The notes under the pieces: model-generated
The model's input: only the letters and a program-made list of their open reading frames with translations
Told to the model about the DNA's origin: nothing
Database searches by the model: none
Program-made: the position numbers and the translations under genes
Part shown: positions 15,499 through 24,400 of the stretch, piece after piece
How positions within the stretch are numbered: the stretch's first letter is position 1
Layout of the letters: every line of letters begins with the position of its first letter
Assembly (NCBI RefSeq): GCF_018598175.1
Contig: NZ_JAHESE010000044.1
Span: 1-44,425 of the forward strand
Source of the DNA: Dawidia cretensis
GTDB lineage: Bacteria > Bacteroidota > Bacteroidia > Cytophagales > Cyclobacteriaceae
Direction of reading: 5' to 3'
Length of the DNA: 44,425 bases

Positions 15499-15510
15499 CC
15501 GATACACATG

Positions 15511-15554
15511 AAGGTCGTTCGACACCCTACCCGGTCGAACGGCCTTTGTTTTGG
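15511..15554 (+). terminator. Rho-independent terminator of xylBA
   Basis: A 13-bp stem with one G-T pair (15511-15523 with 15534-15546), a 10-base loop and then TTTGTTTT. It lies 12 bases after the xylA stop. An in-frame ATG at 15508 would start the next protein inside this hairpin, which is why the start at 15613 is preferred. Confidence 0.85.
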
Positions 15555-15586
15555 TCCGGCCGTATGGGTGATTGACACCCGTTCGT

Positions 15587-15594
15587 TACCTTTG
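15587..15594 (+). promoter_or_regulatory. Candidate -7 promoter element
   Basis: TACCTTTG matches the Bacteroidetes -7 consensus TAnnTTTG exactly, 18 bases before the ATG at 15613 and downstream of the xylA terminator. No -33 TTTG lies 19-21 bases upstream; a TTGACA occurs only nine bases upstream. Confidence 0.4.
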
Positions 15595-15612
15595 GGGAAA
15601 CTTAACACCCCC

Positions 15613-16170
15613 ATGAGAGGTATTTTTTGCTCTTTGATCCTGGCTTCTGTTTCTCTTTTTGCCCAGGCCCAACCCACCACTACCTACGGCAACTTCAAGG
15701 TCGTCGATCAGGAGATCATTTATCAAAAGGTCTTTGTACAAGATTCCGTCACCGCCGAAAAGATGGCGGCATTTTATAAAGCATTGCCCTATGTTGCCAA
15801 TGTAACCGTCAGCGGCGACGAAGTGTCATTCGATGTAAATGACATTGTAGTCGACTATAAAAAATTTCAATTTACCCAGGTAGCTACCCCGCCCATCATC
15901 CAAACGGGAAAGTATAGCGGTAAAGTTACGGCCGCCGTAAAGGACGGAAAGTACCGCCTGACGTTCCGTACGTTGATGGTAACAGGCAACATTGGCTACA
16001 AGAACATCAGCGAAAAAGATCGTCTGACAAACTACGCCACAAAGAATAGCGCGACAATTCTGTCGCCGGATTGGTGCAAGCCAAATACTTTAGGATTACT
16101 GGATAAAGCCTTTACAGACAAGCTCCAGTACACTGAGCTTCAGAAGAAGAAAGACAGCGATGACTGGTAA
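15613..16170 (+). CDS. Small secreted protein of unknown function
   Basis: A 185-residue protein starting at the ATG at 15613, with a Sec signal peptide (MRGIFCSLILASVSLFAQAQ). The mature part has QEIIYQKVFVQDSVTAEKMAAFYKAL near its start and a beta-rich middle (DGKYRLTFRTLMVTGN). This is faintly reminiscent of DUF4468-type periplasmic domains, but I would not assign it. The C-terminus is lysine- and aspartate-rich (KKKDSDDW). It stands alone between the xylA terminator and the CTAG repeat array. Confidence 0.65.
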   Translation: MRGIFCSLILASVSLFAQAQPTTTYGNFKVVDQEIIYQKVFVQDSVTAEKMAAFYKALPYVANVTVSGDEVSFDVNDIVVDYKKFQFTQVATPPIIQTGKYSGKVTAAVKDGKYRLTFRTLMVTGNIGYKNISEKDRLTNYATKNSATILSPDWCKPNTLGLLDKAFTDKLQYTELQKKKDSDDW

Positions 16171-16241
16171 TGAACCAGTGTCCGTGTGGAAGCGAGAGCG
16201 AAGAAAAATACAGCGTTTTTGGCGGATAAAGCGGGGATACC

Positions 16242-16296
16242 CTAGACTTAAGCTAGTGTTAACCTAGACTTAAGCTAGAGATAAGCTAGTATAGAA
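16242..16296. repeat. 11-bp phased CTAG tandem repeat array
   Basis: CTAG occurs at 16242, 16253, 16264, 16275 and 16286, exactly 11 bp apart. The five units are CTAGACTTAAG, CTAGTGTTAAC, CTAGACTTAAG, CTAGAGATAAG and CTAGTATAGAA. A 16-bp direct repeat (CCTAGACTTAAGCTAG) is therefore present twice (16241-16256, 16263-16278), and a sixth CTAG lies at 16301. Each unit places CTAG on the same helix face. The array sits between two convergent genes. It may be a DNA-binding array, a transcription-end structure or a small satellite. Confidence 0.85.
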
Positions 16297-16349
16297 AGGA
16301 CTAGGACAAGTCCGGGTTTACTCCCGTTGACCTCCAGGCGTTGTCTCGC

Positions 16350-17390
16350 TTAAGTGACCCAATGCAGTGTTTTCTTAGGAATGGGATTCTCAAACGGCTT
16401 CCCTTCCTGCTGCGACAAGTCCCACTGCCGTTTCAACTCATGATACCAGCGCGCCTGCGCATCGGGTTCACCCAGCAGCATCAGCGTAGGCTTCGTTTCC
16501 AGCCCCTTCTGTAACTTGCGGAACACGCCGAGGTCCTGATGGATAAACTGCTTGCCCAAATAGCGCAGCGGCCACCACAGGTATTTTACAAAACCGAAGG
16601 AAGCATAGAAGATATGATTCAGCTCGGTCTCATTTTCGTTGATGGGCGTAAGGCACGTGATAGACACGATCTCATGCTCGCCCACGCGAATGTGCTCAAA
16701 GCGATTGCCCGGCAACTGAAAGTTGATCTCCGTAGAAGTCTCACCCTTCAGAATTGAATAGCCCTTGGAGTTCGACGACGGCTTGTGCCTTACCATCTTA
16801 AAGCCCAGACCGTCGGGCTCGAAGTGTTTCTCTTTCTGCTTCAGTTTCTTAGCCGAACGCCAGTACCACGATTGGTGTACAAATGTTACGTGGGCGGGGT
16901 CGATGAGGCCGATTACGGCATGGTCGACGTCGGCAGGCATCGTTACCTTTTCGACAAATCTGAACTTCAGCTCGGGCTTTATGAGGAGGTCGGGCAGCCG
17001 GCTTTCGGCGCCCTCGAGTTGCGTCTTGTTGCGGGGAATGTAGATCCAGATGGTGCCGTTCAACTCGCGGCACGGGTATTTGAAGACCTTGATCTTGGAG
17101 CGGTCGAACTTGTCGTCGGCCAGGGCCGGGATCTCCGTGCAGGTGCCGGCATGGTTGAACTTCCAGCCGTGGTAGCAACACTGGATTTCCTTGCCGTCGT
17201 ACCACCCCATGGACAGGGGCACGCCCCGGTGGGGACAGTTGTCTTTCAAGGCAAAAGGCTCACCCTGTTCGTTGCGTCCGAAGACGATCCGTTCGCCTAA
17301 AATCTCTTTGGCAATAAGTTTACCCGGTTTCAAAAACTCGCCGTGCATGGCGAAATACCAAAGATTTCGAAGAAAGAGCGATTCGGTCAT
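16350..17390 (-). CDS. Rieske non-haem iron oxygenase, terminal component
   Basis: This 346-residue protein has an N-terminal Rieske [2Fe-2S] domain with Cys52-x-His54 and Cys71-x-x-His74 (NCPHRGVPL ... QCCYHGWKF), 16 residues apart as expected. The C-terminal domain carries the mononuclear iron site with Asp164, His167 and His172 (IDPAHVTFVH). The family hydroxylates or demethylates aromatic rings, sterols or chlorophyll-type compounds, using electrons from a separate reductase. No reductase or ferredoxin gene is adjacent. The ordering resembles VanA/phenylpropionate dioxygenase-like alpha subunits; the substrate is unknown. It is transcribed alone from the 17391-17890 gap. Confidence 0.88.
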   Translation of the reverse strand: MTESLFLRNLWYFAMHGEFLKPGKLIAKEILGERIVFGRNEQGEPFALKDNCPHRGVPLSMGWYDGKEIQCCYHGWKFNHAGTCTEIPALADDKFDRSKIKVFKYPCRELNGTIWIYIPRNKTQLEGAESRLPDLLIKPELKFRFVEKVTMPADVDHAVIGLIDPAHVTFVHQSWYWRSAKKLKQKEKHFEPDGLGFKMVRHKPSSNSKGYSILKGETSTEINFQLPGNRFEHIRVGEHEIVSITCLTPINENETELNHIFYASFGFVKYLWWPLRYLGKQFIHQDLGVFRKLQKGLETKPTLMLLGEPDAQARWYHELKRQWDLSQQEGKPFENPIPKKTLHWVT

Positions 17391-17416
17391 GAATATCGGT
17401 TACGTACTACGATGGC

Positions 17417-17438
17417 CAAAGGTAGCGGGAATTTCCCG
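17417..17438 (-). promoter_or_regulatory. Rieske gene -7 element with adjoining palindrome
   Basis: On the minus strand TACCTTTG (17424-17417) matches the -7 consensus TAnnTTTG, 26 bases before the ATG. CGGGAATTTCCCG (17426-17438), a perfect palindrome around a single central base, adjoins it upstream and may be an operator. No -33 element is seen at 19-21 bases. Confidence 0.4.
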
Positions 17439-17546
17439 AAGATTTTGGTGACGGAAATCAGAACGATGAGAATTCACAAAACGTCTGCACGGGACTGGCG
17501 ACTAACTTTATAGTGGCTTATTCCTGGCTTTGGTATGGCTGAATGT

Positions 17547-17567
17547 CACTATAAGGTCGCTATAGTG
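17547..17567. promoter_or_regulatory. TATAGTG inverted repeat
   Basis: CACTATA (17547-17553) and TATAGTG (17561-17567) form a perfect 7-bp inverted repeat with a 7-base spacer, the format of a dimeric regulator site. Parts recur at 17509-17515 and 17636-17650. Confidence 0.4.
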
Positions 17568-17610
17568 CAGGTGCCAAACTGTAATTTATGAAATACACAA
17601 GAGATGCCTC

Positions 17611-17622
17611 AGCGTTAACGCT
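17611..17622. promoter_or_regulatory. AGCGTTAACGCT palindrome
   Basis: A perfect 12-bp palindrome in the middle of the divergent gap. It may be an operator. It lies more than 200 bases from either start codon, so its target is unclear. Confidence 0.3.
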
Positions 17623-17748
17623 CGCCACCAATTGTCACTATGACTATAAGGCGTGGCCTCTGGTTGTCACGATGGCAATGCAAATTTTGCGCAATAGTGT
17701 AAAAAATTGCGGACGCGGAAGGCTTTGCAATCGTTTCCGGTAATTTTA

Positions 17749-17780
17749 TTTGTTTACTTTTCAAGCTGAGAATACTTTAT
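17749..17780 (+). promoter_or_regulatory. Candidate promoter of the Gfo/Idh operon
   Basis: TTTG at 17749-17752 and TACTTTAT at 17773-17780 are 20 bases apart, close to the Bacteroidetes -33/-7 layout (two mismatches in the -7 element). This predicts a leader of about 100 bases before the ATG at 17891. Confidence 0.3.
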
Positions 17781-17812
17781 TGCAACAAAATACAAACGTA
17801 TGAAATATCCGA

Positions 17813-17842
17813 CCGGTAAAGACAGGGTAGGCGTCTTTCCGG
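17813..17842 (+). promoter_or_regulatory. Leader hairpin upstream of the Gfo/Idh gene
   Basis: CCGG-T-AAAGAC (17813-17823) pairs with GTCTTT-CCGG (17833-17842), a 10-bp stem with one bulged T and a 9-base loop, about 50 bases before the start codon. It could affect translation or message stability. It matches no riboswitch I know. Confidence 0.35.
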
Positions 17843-17890
17843 TAATGGGATAGGATCATCTTAAACCTTAACAACCAATCATTAACACTC

Positions 17891-19051
17891 ATGAAAAGAA
17901 AATTACGCATGGGGATGGTAGGAGGGGGACTCACCTCTTTTATCGGCCCTGTACACCGCAAAGCTGTGGGAATTGATGGCGAGATTGAATTAGTATGCGG
18001 TGCTTTCAGTGTTGTACCCGGCGAGTCCAAAGCGACCGGGCAAGCGTTATATCTCGATCCGAAACGGGTGTATGAAACCTACCAGGAGATGTTCGAGAAG
18101 GAATCACAGCTGCCCGCCGACCAGCGGATGGACTTTGTTTCCGTCGTCACTCCCAACCACGTACACTTCGGCCCCGCTAAAATGGCCCTCGAGTATGGCT
18201 TTCACGTGATCGTGGAGAAGCCTATTGCCTTTTCTGTAGACGAAGCCAAAATACTTCGCAAGCTGGTCGACAAGACCGGCCTTATTCTCGGTCTTACGCA
18301 CACCTATACGGGCTATCCGCTGGTGAAAGAGGCACGCCAGATGGTGCGCGCCGGTAAGCTGGGCAAAATCCGCAAAGTATTTGTTGAATATCCCCAGGGC
18401 TGGTTGTCGACCGCTGCGGAGAAGAGTGGTAATGCACAAGCCTCCTGGCGTACCGATCCCAAACAGTCGGGTATGGGTGGTGCAATTGGCGACATCGGCA
18501 CACATGCTGCCAACCTCGCGGAATATATCACGGGCAACAAGATCACCGAAGTTTGCGCCATGTTGAACACGGTTGTAAAGGGCCGTAACCTGGACGACGA
18601 TTCGTCTATGTTGCTGCGTTTCGACAACGGTGCCTCCGGTATTTTGATGGCCACACAAGTAGCGGCCGGCGAAGAGAACGACCTCAACATCCGTATCTAC
18701 GGCGAGCATGGTGGCCTGGAATGGCGCCAGATGGAGCCCAATACCCTCAAGATAAAATGGCTCAATAAGCCTCAGGAAATAATCCGCGCCGGCCAGGGCT
18801 ACCTGTCTGACCACACCAAGTCGTTTACACGCACACCGGCCGGTCACCCGGAAGGCTACCTGGAAGCGTTTGCTAACATCTATCGCGCCTTTAGCCGCGC
18901 CTTACGCGACTACAAGCCGGGCAAGAAGGTTAACTACGAGAAGTATGACTTTCCCGATGTGGAGGATGGCGTACGCGGCATGAACTTCGTGCAGACCGTC
19001 GTGAAGTCGGCTACGTCTAACAAAAAGTGGGTACCGCTGAAAGACATCTAG
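17891..19051 (+). CDS. Gfo/Idh/MocA-family oxidoreductase
   Basis: This 386-residue NAD(P)-dependent sugar oxidoreductase has an N-terminal Rossmann fold with MGMVGGGLTSFIG and the EKPI motif (active-site Lys), and a C-terminal domain with GDIGTHAANLAEYITGN, where the His is the usual catalytic residue. Family members oxidise or reduce sugar hydroxyls, including C3 of glucosides and inositols. No signal peptide is seen, so it is cytoplasmic. It is the first gene of a run with an isomerase-like protein, a cytochrome c and DUF1080, which suggests keto-sugar metabolism. The exact sugar is unknown. Confidence 0.87.
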   Translation: MKRKLRMGMVGGGLTSFIGPVHRKAVGIDGEIELVCGAFSVVPGESKATGQALYLDPKRVYETYQEMFEKESQLPADQRMDFVSVVTPNHVHFGPAKMALEYGFHVIVEKPIAFSVDEAKILRKLVDKTGLILGLTHTYTGYPLVKEARQMVRAGKLGKIRKVFVEYPQGWLSTAAEKSGNAQASWRTDPKQSGMGGAIGDIGTHAANLAEYITGNKITEVCAMLNTVVKGRNLDDDSSMLLRFDNGASGILMATQVAAGEENDLNIRIYGEHGGLEWRQMEPNTLKIKWLNKPQEIIRAGQGYLSDHTKSFTRTPAGHPEGYLEAFANIYRAFSRALRDYKPGKKVNYEKYDFPDVEDGVRGMNFVQTVVKSATSNKKWVPLKDI

Positions 19052-19074
19052 CCTTTCCGTAACACGACAGACAC

Positions 19075-20127
19075 ATGAAACAGATACAAGGACCGGCTAT
19101 ATTCCTGGCGCAGTTTCTCGGCGACCAGGCTCCGTTCGATAACCTGAAGACACTCTGCAAATGGGCCGCTTCACTGGGGTATAAGGGCGTGCAGATTCCC
19201 ACGTGGGACAGCCGCTGCATCGACCTGCAAAAAGCAGCGGAGAGCAAAGACTACTGCGACGACTGGAAGGGCATTGTCGAGTCGACAGGCCTGCAGGTCA
19301 CCGAGCTTTCGACACACCTGCAAGGGCAGCTCGTAGCGGTAAATCCCGCCTACGATGAGCTGTTCGACGGCTTTGCGCCAAAGGCGGTGCGCGGCAATCC
19401 CAAAGAGCGCCAGGCATGGGCCACTGAGCAGCTGAAGTTCGCTGCCAAAGCGAGCCGCAACCTGGGCCTGAATGCGCACGCTACCTTTTCGGGCGCGCTG
19501 ATGTGGCACACCATGTACCCGTGGCCACAACGCCCGGCAGGCCTGGTGGAAGACGGCTTTGCCGCCCTGGCGAAACGGTGGCTGCCCATTCTCAATGCCT
19601 TTGACAAAGCGGGTGTTGACCTGTGCTATGAGATTCACCCGGGGGAAGACCTGCACGACGGTATAACCTTCGAGCGTTTCTGGGAGGCTACCGGGCAGCA
19701 TACGCGCTGCAACATGCTGTATGACCCCAGCCACTTGCTGTTGCAACAGCTGGACTACCTGCAGTATATCGACTTCTATCACACCTTCATTAAGATGTTC
19801 CACGTCAAGGACGCCGAATTTAACCCCACCGGTAAATCAGGCGTGTATGGCGGCTACCAGGACTGGGTAAACCGTCCCGGTCGTTTCCGCTCTCTGGGCG
19901 ATGGGCAGGTGGACTTCAGTGCGATCTTCAGCAAGCTGACCCAATACGACTACAGCGGATGGGCCGTGCTGGAGTGGGAGTGCTGTATTAAACACCCCGA
20001 GCAGGGCGCTGCCGAGGGCGCACCCTTTATCCAGGACCACATCATTCGCGTGACGGAACGTGCCTTTGACGATTTTGCGTCGGCAGGCAAAGACCAGAAG
20101 CTAAACAAACGGATTCTGGGCCTCTAA
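19075..20127 (+). CDS. Sugar phosphate isomerase/epimerase-like TIM barrel (cytoplasmic)
   Basis: A 350-residue xylose-isomerase-like TIM-barrel protein. Metal-ligand segments are visible in order: LCYEIHPGEDLHDG (Glu), LYDPSHLLLQQ (Asp/His), MFHVKDAEFN (His/Asp) and AVLEWECC (Glu). The GRFRSLGDGQVDFSAIFSKL segment is typical of the family. It starts 23 bases after the Gfo/Idh stop. Related proteins act as epimerases, isomerases or inosose dehydratases. With the oxidoreductase it probably handles a keto- or deoxy-sugar intermediate in the cytoplasm. Specific activity cannot be assigned. Confidence 0.83.
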   Translation: MKQIQGPAIFLAQFLGDQAPFDNLKTLCKWAASLGYKGVQIPTWDSRCIDLQKAAESKDYCDDWKGIVESTGLQVTELSTHLQGQLVAVNPAYDELFDGFAPKAVRGNPKERQAWATEQLKFAAKASRNLGLNAHATFSGALMWHTMYPWPQRPAGLVEDGFAALAKRWLPILNAFDKAGVDLCYEIHPGEDLHDGITFERFWEATGQHTRCNMLYDPSHLLLQQLDYLQYIDFYHTFIKMFHVKDAEFNPTGKSGVYGGYQDWVNRPGRFRSLGDGQVDFSAIFSKLTQYDYSGWAVLEWECCIKHPEQGAAEGAPFIQDHIIRVTERAFDDFASAGKDQKLNKRILGL

Positions 20128-20170
20128 TTTTATAAAATCACAGACACAACAGTATAAATCGACTACAGAC

Positions 20171-20602
20171 ATGAAAAAATTATTCGTCATCGTGGCCCTT
20201 GCAGGGGTAGCCAGTTTTGCGCTTACATCGTGCGGAGGATCGAAAAAAGAAGAAGAGAAGAAAGAGGAAGGTGATGCGTATAGCGACTACGAGACGGCCG
20301 AGCCCAAAGCGGCATCGACCGACGACCTGATCAAAGAAGGTCAGGCGCTTGTCGACAACAGCGATTGCAAAACCTGTCACCACCCCACGAACAAGATCAT
20401 TGGCCCGGCACACGCGGAAGTGGCTAAGAAATACGAGTTCACAAAAGCAAACGTAACCATGCTGGCCGGTAAGATCATTGCCGGCGGTGCGGGCAACTGG
20501 GGTGAGATACCGATGACCGCGCACGCCGATCTGTCGCAAGCCGATGCCGAGAAGATGGCCATGTATGTGCTGTCGCTCGACGGCGAGAAACTGAAAGATT
20601 GA
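20171..20602 (+). CDS. Cytochrome c lipoprotein
   Basis: A 143-residue protein with a lipoprotein signal (FALTSC, lipid Cys21), a charged Lys/Glu linker and a class I cytochrome c domain. The haem-binding motif CKTCH is at 66-70, and a likely axial Met lies in GEIPMTAHAD. It closely resembles the cytochrome domain in the ThuA/dehydrogenase fusion downstream, including GGAGNWG versus GGAGIWG. It is probably a periplasmic electron acceptor for a sugar dehydrogenase in this cluster. Confidence 0.9.
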   Translation: MKKLFVIVALAGVASFALTSCGGSKKEEEKKEEGDAYSDYETAEPKAASTDDLIKEGQALVDNSDCKTCHHPTNKIIGPAHAEVAKKYEFTKANVTMLAGKIIAGGAGNWGEIPMTAHADLSQADAEKMAMYVLSLDGEKLKD

Positions 20603-20636
20603 TCGTTCTATCCATCATTTGCTAAACATCCTGAAC

Positions 20637-21344
20637 ATGAAAAGAATCATTGTATTGCTGACCGCCATTGCCCTGGTTATGAGCGCACCTACACAAGCCC
20701 AAAATAAGCTGACTGCCGCCGAGACAAAGGCCGGTTGGAAACTGCTTTTCGACGGAACCAGCACCAAAGGCTGGAAAGTATTTAACGGCAAGTCTGACGG
20801 CACGGCCTGGAAGGTAGCCGACGGCGCCCTGTACCTCGATGCTTCTACCAAAGAAGGCCGTGGTGATCTGATCACTGCCGGTGAATATGAAAACTACGAG
20901 TTTTCCTATGACTGGAAGATTGCGCCGAATGGCAACAGCGGTCTGCTGTTCAACGTGGTAGAAGACCCTAAGTATAGCGCGGTATATGTTACCGGTCCGG
21001 AAATGCAAGTGCTCGACAACAATGGTCACCCCGATGCGAAAATCCACAAGCATCGCGCCGCCGACCTGTATGATCTGATCGCCTGCTCGGAAGAAACCGT
21101 GAAGCCTGCCGGCGAATGGAACGAAGCCCGCATCATCTCGAACAAAGGCAAGTATGAGTTCTGGCTGAACGGCAAGAAGGTCGTGACCTTTACCATGCAC
21201 GATGCTGCCTGGGACGAAATGGTGGCCGCCAGCAAGTTCAAGAGCATGCCCGACTTCGGCAAGACCAAGAAAGGACACTTTGCATTACAAGATCACGGCG
21301 ACCAGGTCTGGTTCCGCAACCTCAAAATCAAGGAATTGAAATAA
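20637..21344 (+). CDS. DUF1080 (3-keto-disaccharide hydrolase-like) secreted protein
   Basis: This 235-residue protein starts at the ATG at 20637 (a TTG at 20619 is possible but less likely) with a Sec signal peptide ending TQAQ. The mature domain is a concanavalin-like beta-sandwich of the DUF1080 family: WKLLFDGTSTKGWKVFNG, WKVADGALYLD, NYEFSYDWKIAPNGNSGLLFNV, and GHFALQDHGDQVWFRNLKIKEL at the end. Some family members hydrolyse or eliminate 3-keto-glycosides in the periplasm. The nearby oxidoreductase and cytochromes support that role. A terminator follows at 21349. Confidence 0.88.
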   Translation: MKRIIVLLTAIALVMSAPTQAQNKLTAAETKAGWKLLFDGTSTKGWKVFNGKSDGTAWKVADGALYLDASTKEGRGDLITAGEYENYEFSYDWKIAPNGNSGLLFNVVEDPKYSAVYVTGPEMQVLDNNGHPDAKIHKHRAADLYDLIACSEETVKPAGEWNEARIISNKGKYEFWLNGKKVVTFTMHDAAWDEMVAASKFKSMPDFGKTKKGHFALQDHGDQVWFRNLKIKELK

Positions 21345-21348
21345 CATT

Positions 21349-21382
21349 AAAAACCTGGAGGCTGCGGCTTCCAGGTTTTTTT
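21349..21382 (+). terminator. Rho-independent terminator after DUF1080 gene
   Basis: An 11-bp stem (21349-21359 with 21370-21380, AAAAACCTGGA / TCCAGGTTTTT), a 10-base loop and a following T-run. It splits the cluster into two units, although the next gene begins only 19 bases later, so partial read-through is likely. Confidence 0.85.
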
Positions 21383-21401
21383 ATGCCCATCCTAACCTCC
21401 T

Positions 21402-24400
21402 ATGAAAAATCTGAGCTTTATCGTGCCAGCGTTATTGCTGTGCCTACTCTTTTCGTGCCAGGAGCGGCCACGCGTCCTGGTGTTCTCTAAAACCACCGGC
21501 TACCGGCATGCCTCTATCGGCGCGGGAAAGAAAGCGCTGCTGGAACTTGGCCGGGAACACGGCTTTGACGTCGACACAACCGAAGACGCATCGGTGTTTA
21601 CCGAAGACAATCTGCGCCGCTACAATGCGGTCATATTCCTGAGCACTACCGGTAACGTACTCGACCTGGAGCAGCAGGGCGCCTTTCGCCGCTACATTCA
21701 GGCGGGCGGCGGCTTTGTGGGTGTACACGCTGCCTCCGATACCGAGTATGAATGGCCATGGTTCGGTCGCCTGACCGGTGCGTATTTTAAAAGCCACCCG
21801 AAGATCCAGGAGGCCCGCATCGTGGCACTGAAACCAACGTTCGAAGGCGACTCGCTGCAACAATCGGTGTTGCGTACCGACGAGTGGTATAACTACCGCA
21901 GCATCGGCGCCGACCTCGAGGTGCTGTACAATCTCGACGAAGCGTCGTACCAGGGCGGCGGCAACGGCAAAGACCACCCCATTGCCTGGTACCACGAGTT
22001 TGACGGTGGCCGGGCATTTTATACCGGCATGGGCCACACCGACGAAAGCTATGCAGATGCCTTCTTCCGGAATCACCTGTGGCAGGGCATCCGCTATGCC
22101 CTGGGCGAAGGCGACAAGCCGGACTTCGGGAAGGCCACTGCCAAGATTGCCCCGGATGAAAGCCGCTTCACCAAAACAGTGTTAGACTTCAATCTGAACG
22201 AACCGACCGAAATGGTGATCCTGCCCGACAGCCGCATCATCTTCCTGGAACGTAAAGGCGATGTAAAGCTGTACGACCCCAAGAGCGGCAAAGTACGTGT
22301 CGTAAACACTTTCCGCATAGGCACCAAGTTTGAAGACGGTATGCTCGGCATTGCCGCCGATCCCGGCTTTGACAAAAATCACTGGCTGTATATCTTCTAT
22401 TCACACGCCGAAAAGTCCGCCAACATCCTGTCGCGTTTCACCTTTGTGAACGACCAAATCGACAGTACATCGGAAAAGGTCATGTTGGAAGTGCCTACGC
22501 AACGGGAGAGCTGCTGTCACACCGCGGGCTCGCTGGCGTTTGGCCCCGATGGTAACTTGTTTCTGTCAACGGGGGACAACACCAACCCCTGGGAGTCGCG
22601 CGGCTTTAGTCCGTCGGATGAACGCCCGGACCGCGGTCCGTATGATGCCCAGAAGTCGTCTTCCAACACCAATGACTTACGCGGCAAAGTACTGCGCATC
22701 AAGCCCCAACCGGATGGCACATATACCATTCCCGCCGGCAACCTCTTTGATGAACAGGAGCCAGACACGCGCCCCGAAATCTACGTTATGGGCTGTCGCA
22801 ACCCGTACCGTATTTCGGTCGACGCCAAGACGGGTGCGCTGTATTGGGGTGAAGTGGGACCCGACGCCGGCGAAGGTGACTCGCTGCGCGGACCGCGCTC
22901 ATACGATGAGATCAACCTGGCGCGCCGCCCCGGCAACTATGGCTGGCCCTACTTTGTCGGCAAGAACGAAGCGTATTCACGCTATGACTATGCTACCGGC
23001 GAGATCAAAGGCTGGTGGGATCCGGCGCTGCCGGTAAACGAGTCGATCAACAACACCGGTAAACATGACTTGCCGCCGGCGACCCCGGCGCTGATCTACT
23101 ACCCGTATGCACATTCCGACGAGTTTCCGATGCTGAAGGAGGGTGGACGCAACGCCATGGCCGGGCCGGTGTATCATAGCGACCTGTACAAAGGCGTCTC
23201 GACGGCGTTCCCGGATTACTTCGATGATAAGCTGATCGCGTACGACTGGATGCGTAACTGGATCTTCCTTGTAAGCCTGGACGGACAGGATAAGATCATG
23301 GACATGGAGCCTTTCATGCCCAACATCAACTTCAACAACATTATCGACATGGCTTTTGGTCCCGACGGCCGGTTGTACATGTTGGAATACGGCACCAAGT
23401 GGTTTGCGCAGAACCTCGACGCACGTCTGGTGCGAATCGACTACAACCCCGGCAACCGCGCACCGGTAGCCAGGCTGAAGGCCAGCCAGATCAACGGCGG
23501 CGTACCCCTGCAAGTACAGTTCTCGGCCGCGGGTACGTTCGACCATGACAAAGGCGACAAGCTTACACTTACGCTGAAGGCCGCGGGTAAGGACTATGAG
23601 GCAAAGGACAGCCTCTTTACCGTGACCTTCGACAAACCCGGCGTCTACCCGGTGCAGCTCAAGGTCGTGGATGACAAAGGCCTGGAGGCCATCACCTCCG
23701 TGCAAGTGGCCGCCGGCAATGCGCCGCCCGAAGTGAAGGCGTCGCTGGCCAGCGGCAACAAAACTTTCTTCTTCCCGGGTACGCCCGTGGCATACGTGGT
23801 GGAGGCTACGGACGCCGAAGACGGCAGCACCGCAGACGGCAAGATCGACCCGGCTGCGGTAACCGTAACATTCGACTATGTGAAAGGCTTTGACATGGCG
23901 CAGGTTGCCCAGGGGCACCAGATGCCGACGGCAGAGTTGCCCGGCAAGGCGTTGATTGCGAAGAGCGATTGCAAGTCGTGTCACACGATCGACCAACGTT
24001 CGGCCGGCCCCAGCTACCTGCAGGTGGCCGAACGCTACAAGGGCAACGGTGACGCCCCGGGACAACTGGCCGCGAAAGTCATCAAAGGCGGCGCGGGCAT
24101 TTGGGGTGGTACCGAAATGGCGGCGCACCCGCAGGTGAGCGTGGACGATGCCAAGAAGATGGTGGAATACATTCTGTCGCTGGCCGATACGAAGGCGCCG
24201 GCGAAGTTGCCGCTACAAGGTAAGGTTACGCCGGGCAAAGAAACGGACGGTGTTTATATGCTGACGGCATCTTACCAGGATAAGGGTGGCGCGGGCAATG
24301 TACCGGCTTTGTCGGCAAACCAGGTGATTGTATTGCGCAGCGCTGTGCTCACCGCACGCGAGGCCACGGAGATAGACGGTGCGCAACGCCGGAAAGAGAA

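Larger units (their letters stand above)
17391..17890. other. 500-bp divergent regulatory gap
   Basis: No gene was found here. The gap separates the Rieske gene (minus) from the Gfo/Idh operon (plus) and is AT-richer than its flanks. It holds a -7 element and palindrome for the Rieske gene, a TATAGTG inverted repeat, an AGCGTTAACGCT palindrome, a plus-strand promoter candidate and a leader hairpin. TGTCACTAT occurs at 17545 and 17633, and ACTATAAG at 17548 and 17643. TATAGTG also occurs at 17509-17515. The density of related short words suggests several sites for one regulator. Confidence 0.6.

Noticed and set aside
15508-15612. Longer N-terminus for the secreted protein after xylA
   Set aside because: The first 35 codons would encode the xylA terminator hairpin, whereas the ATG at 15613 begins a normal signal peptide.
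22977-24128. A 383-codon minus-strand frame inside the ThuA/dehydrogenase fusion
   Set aside because: It is antisense to conserved domains including the CKSCH haem motif, and its translation shows no family features.
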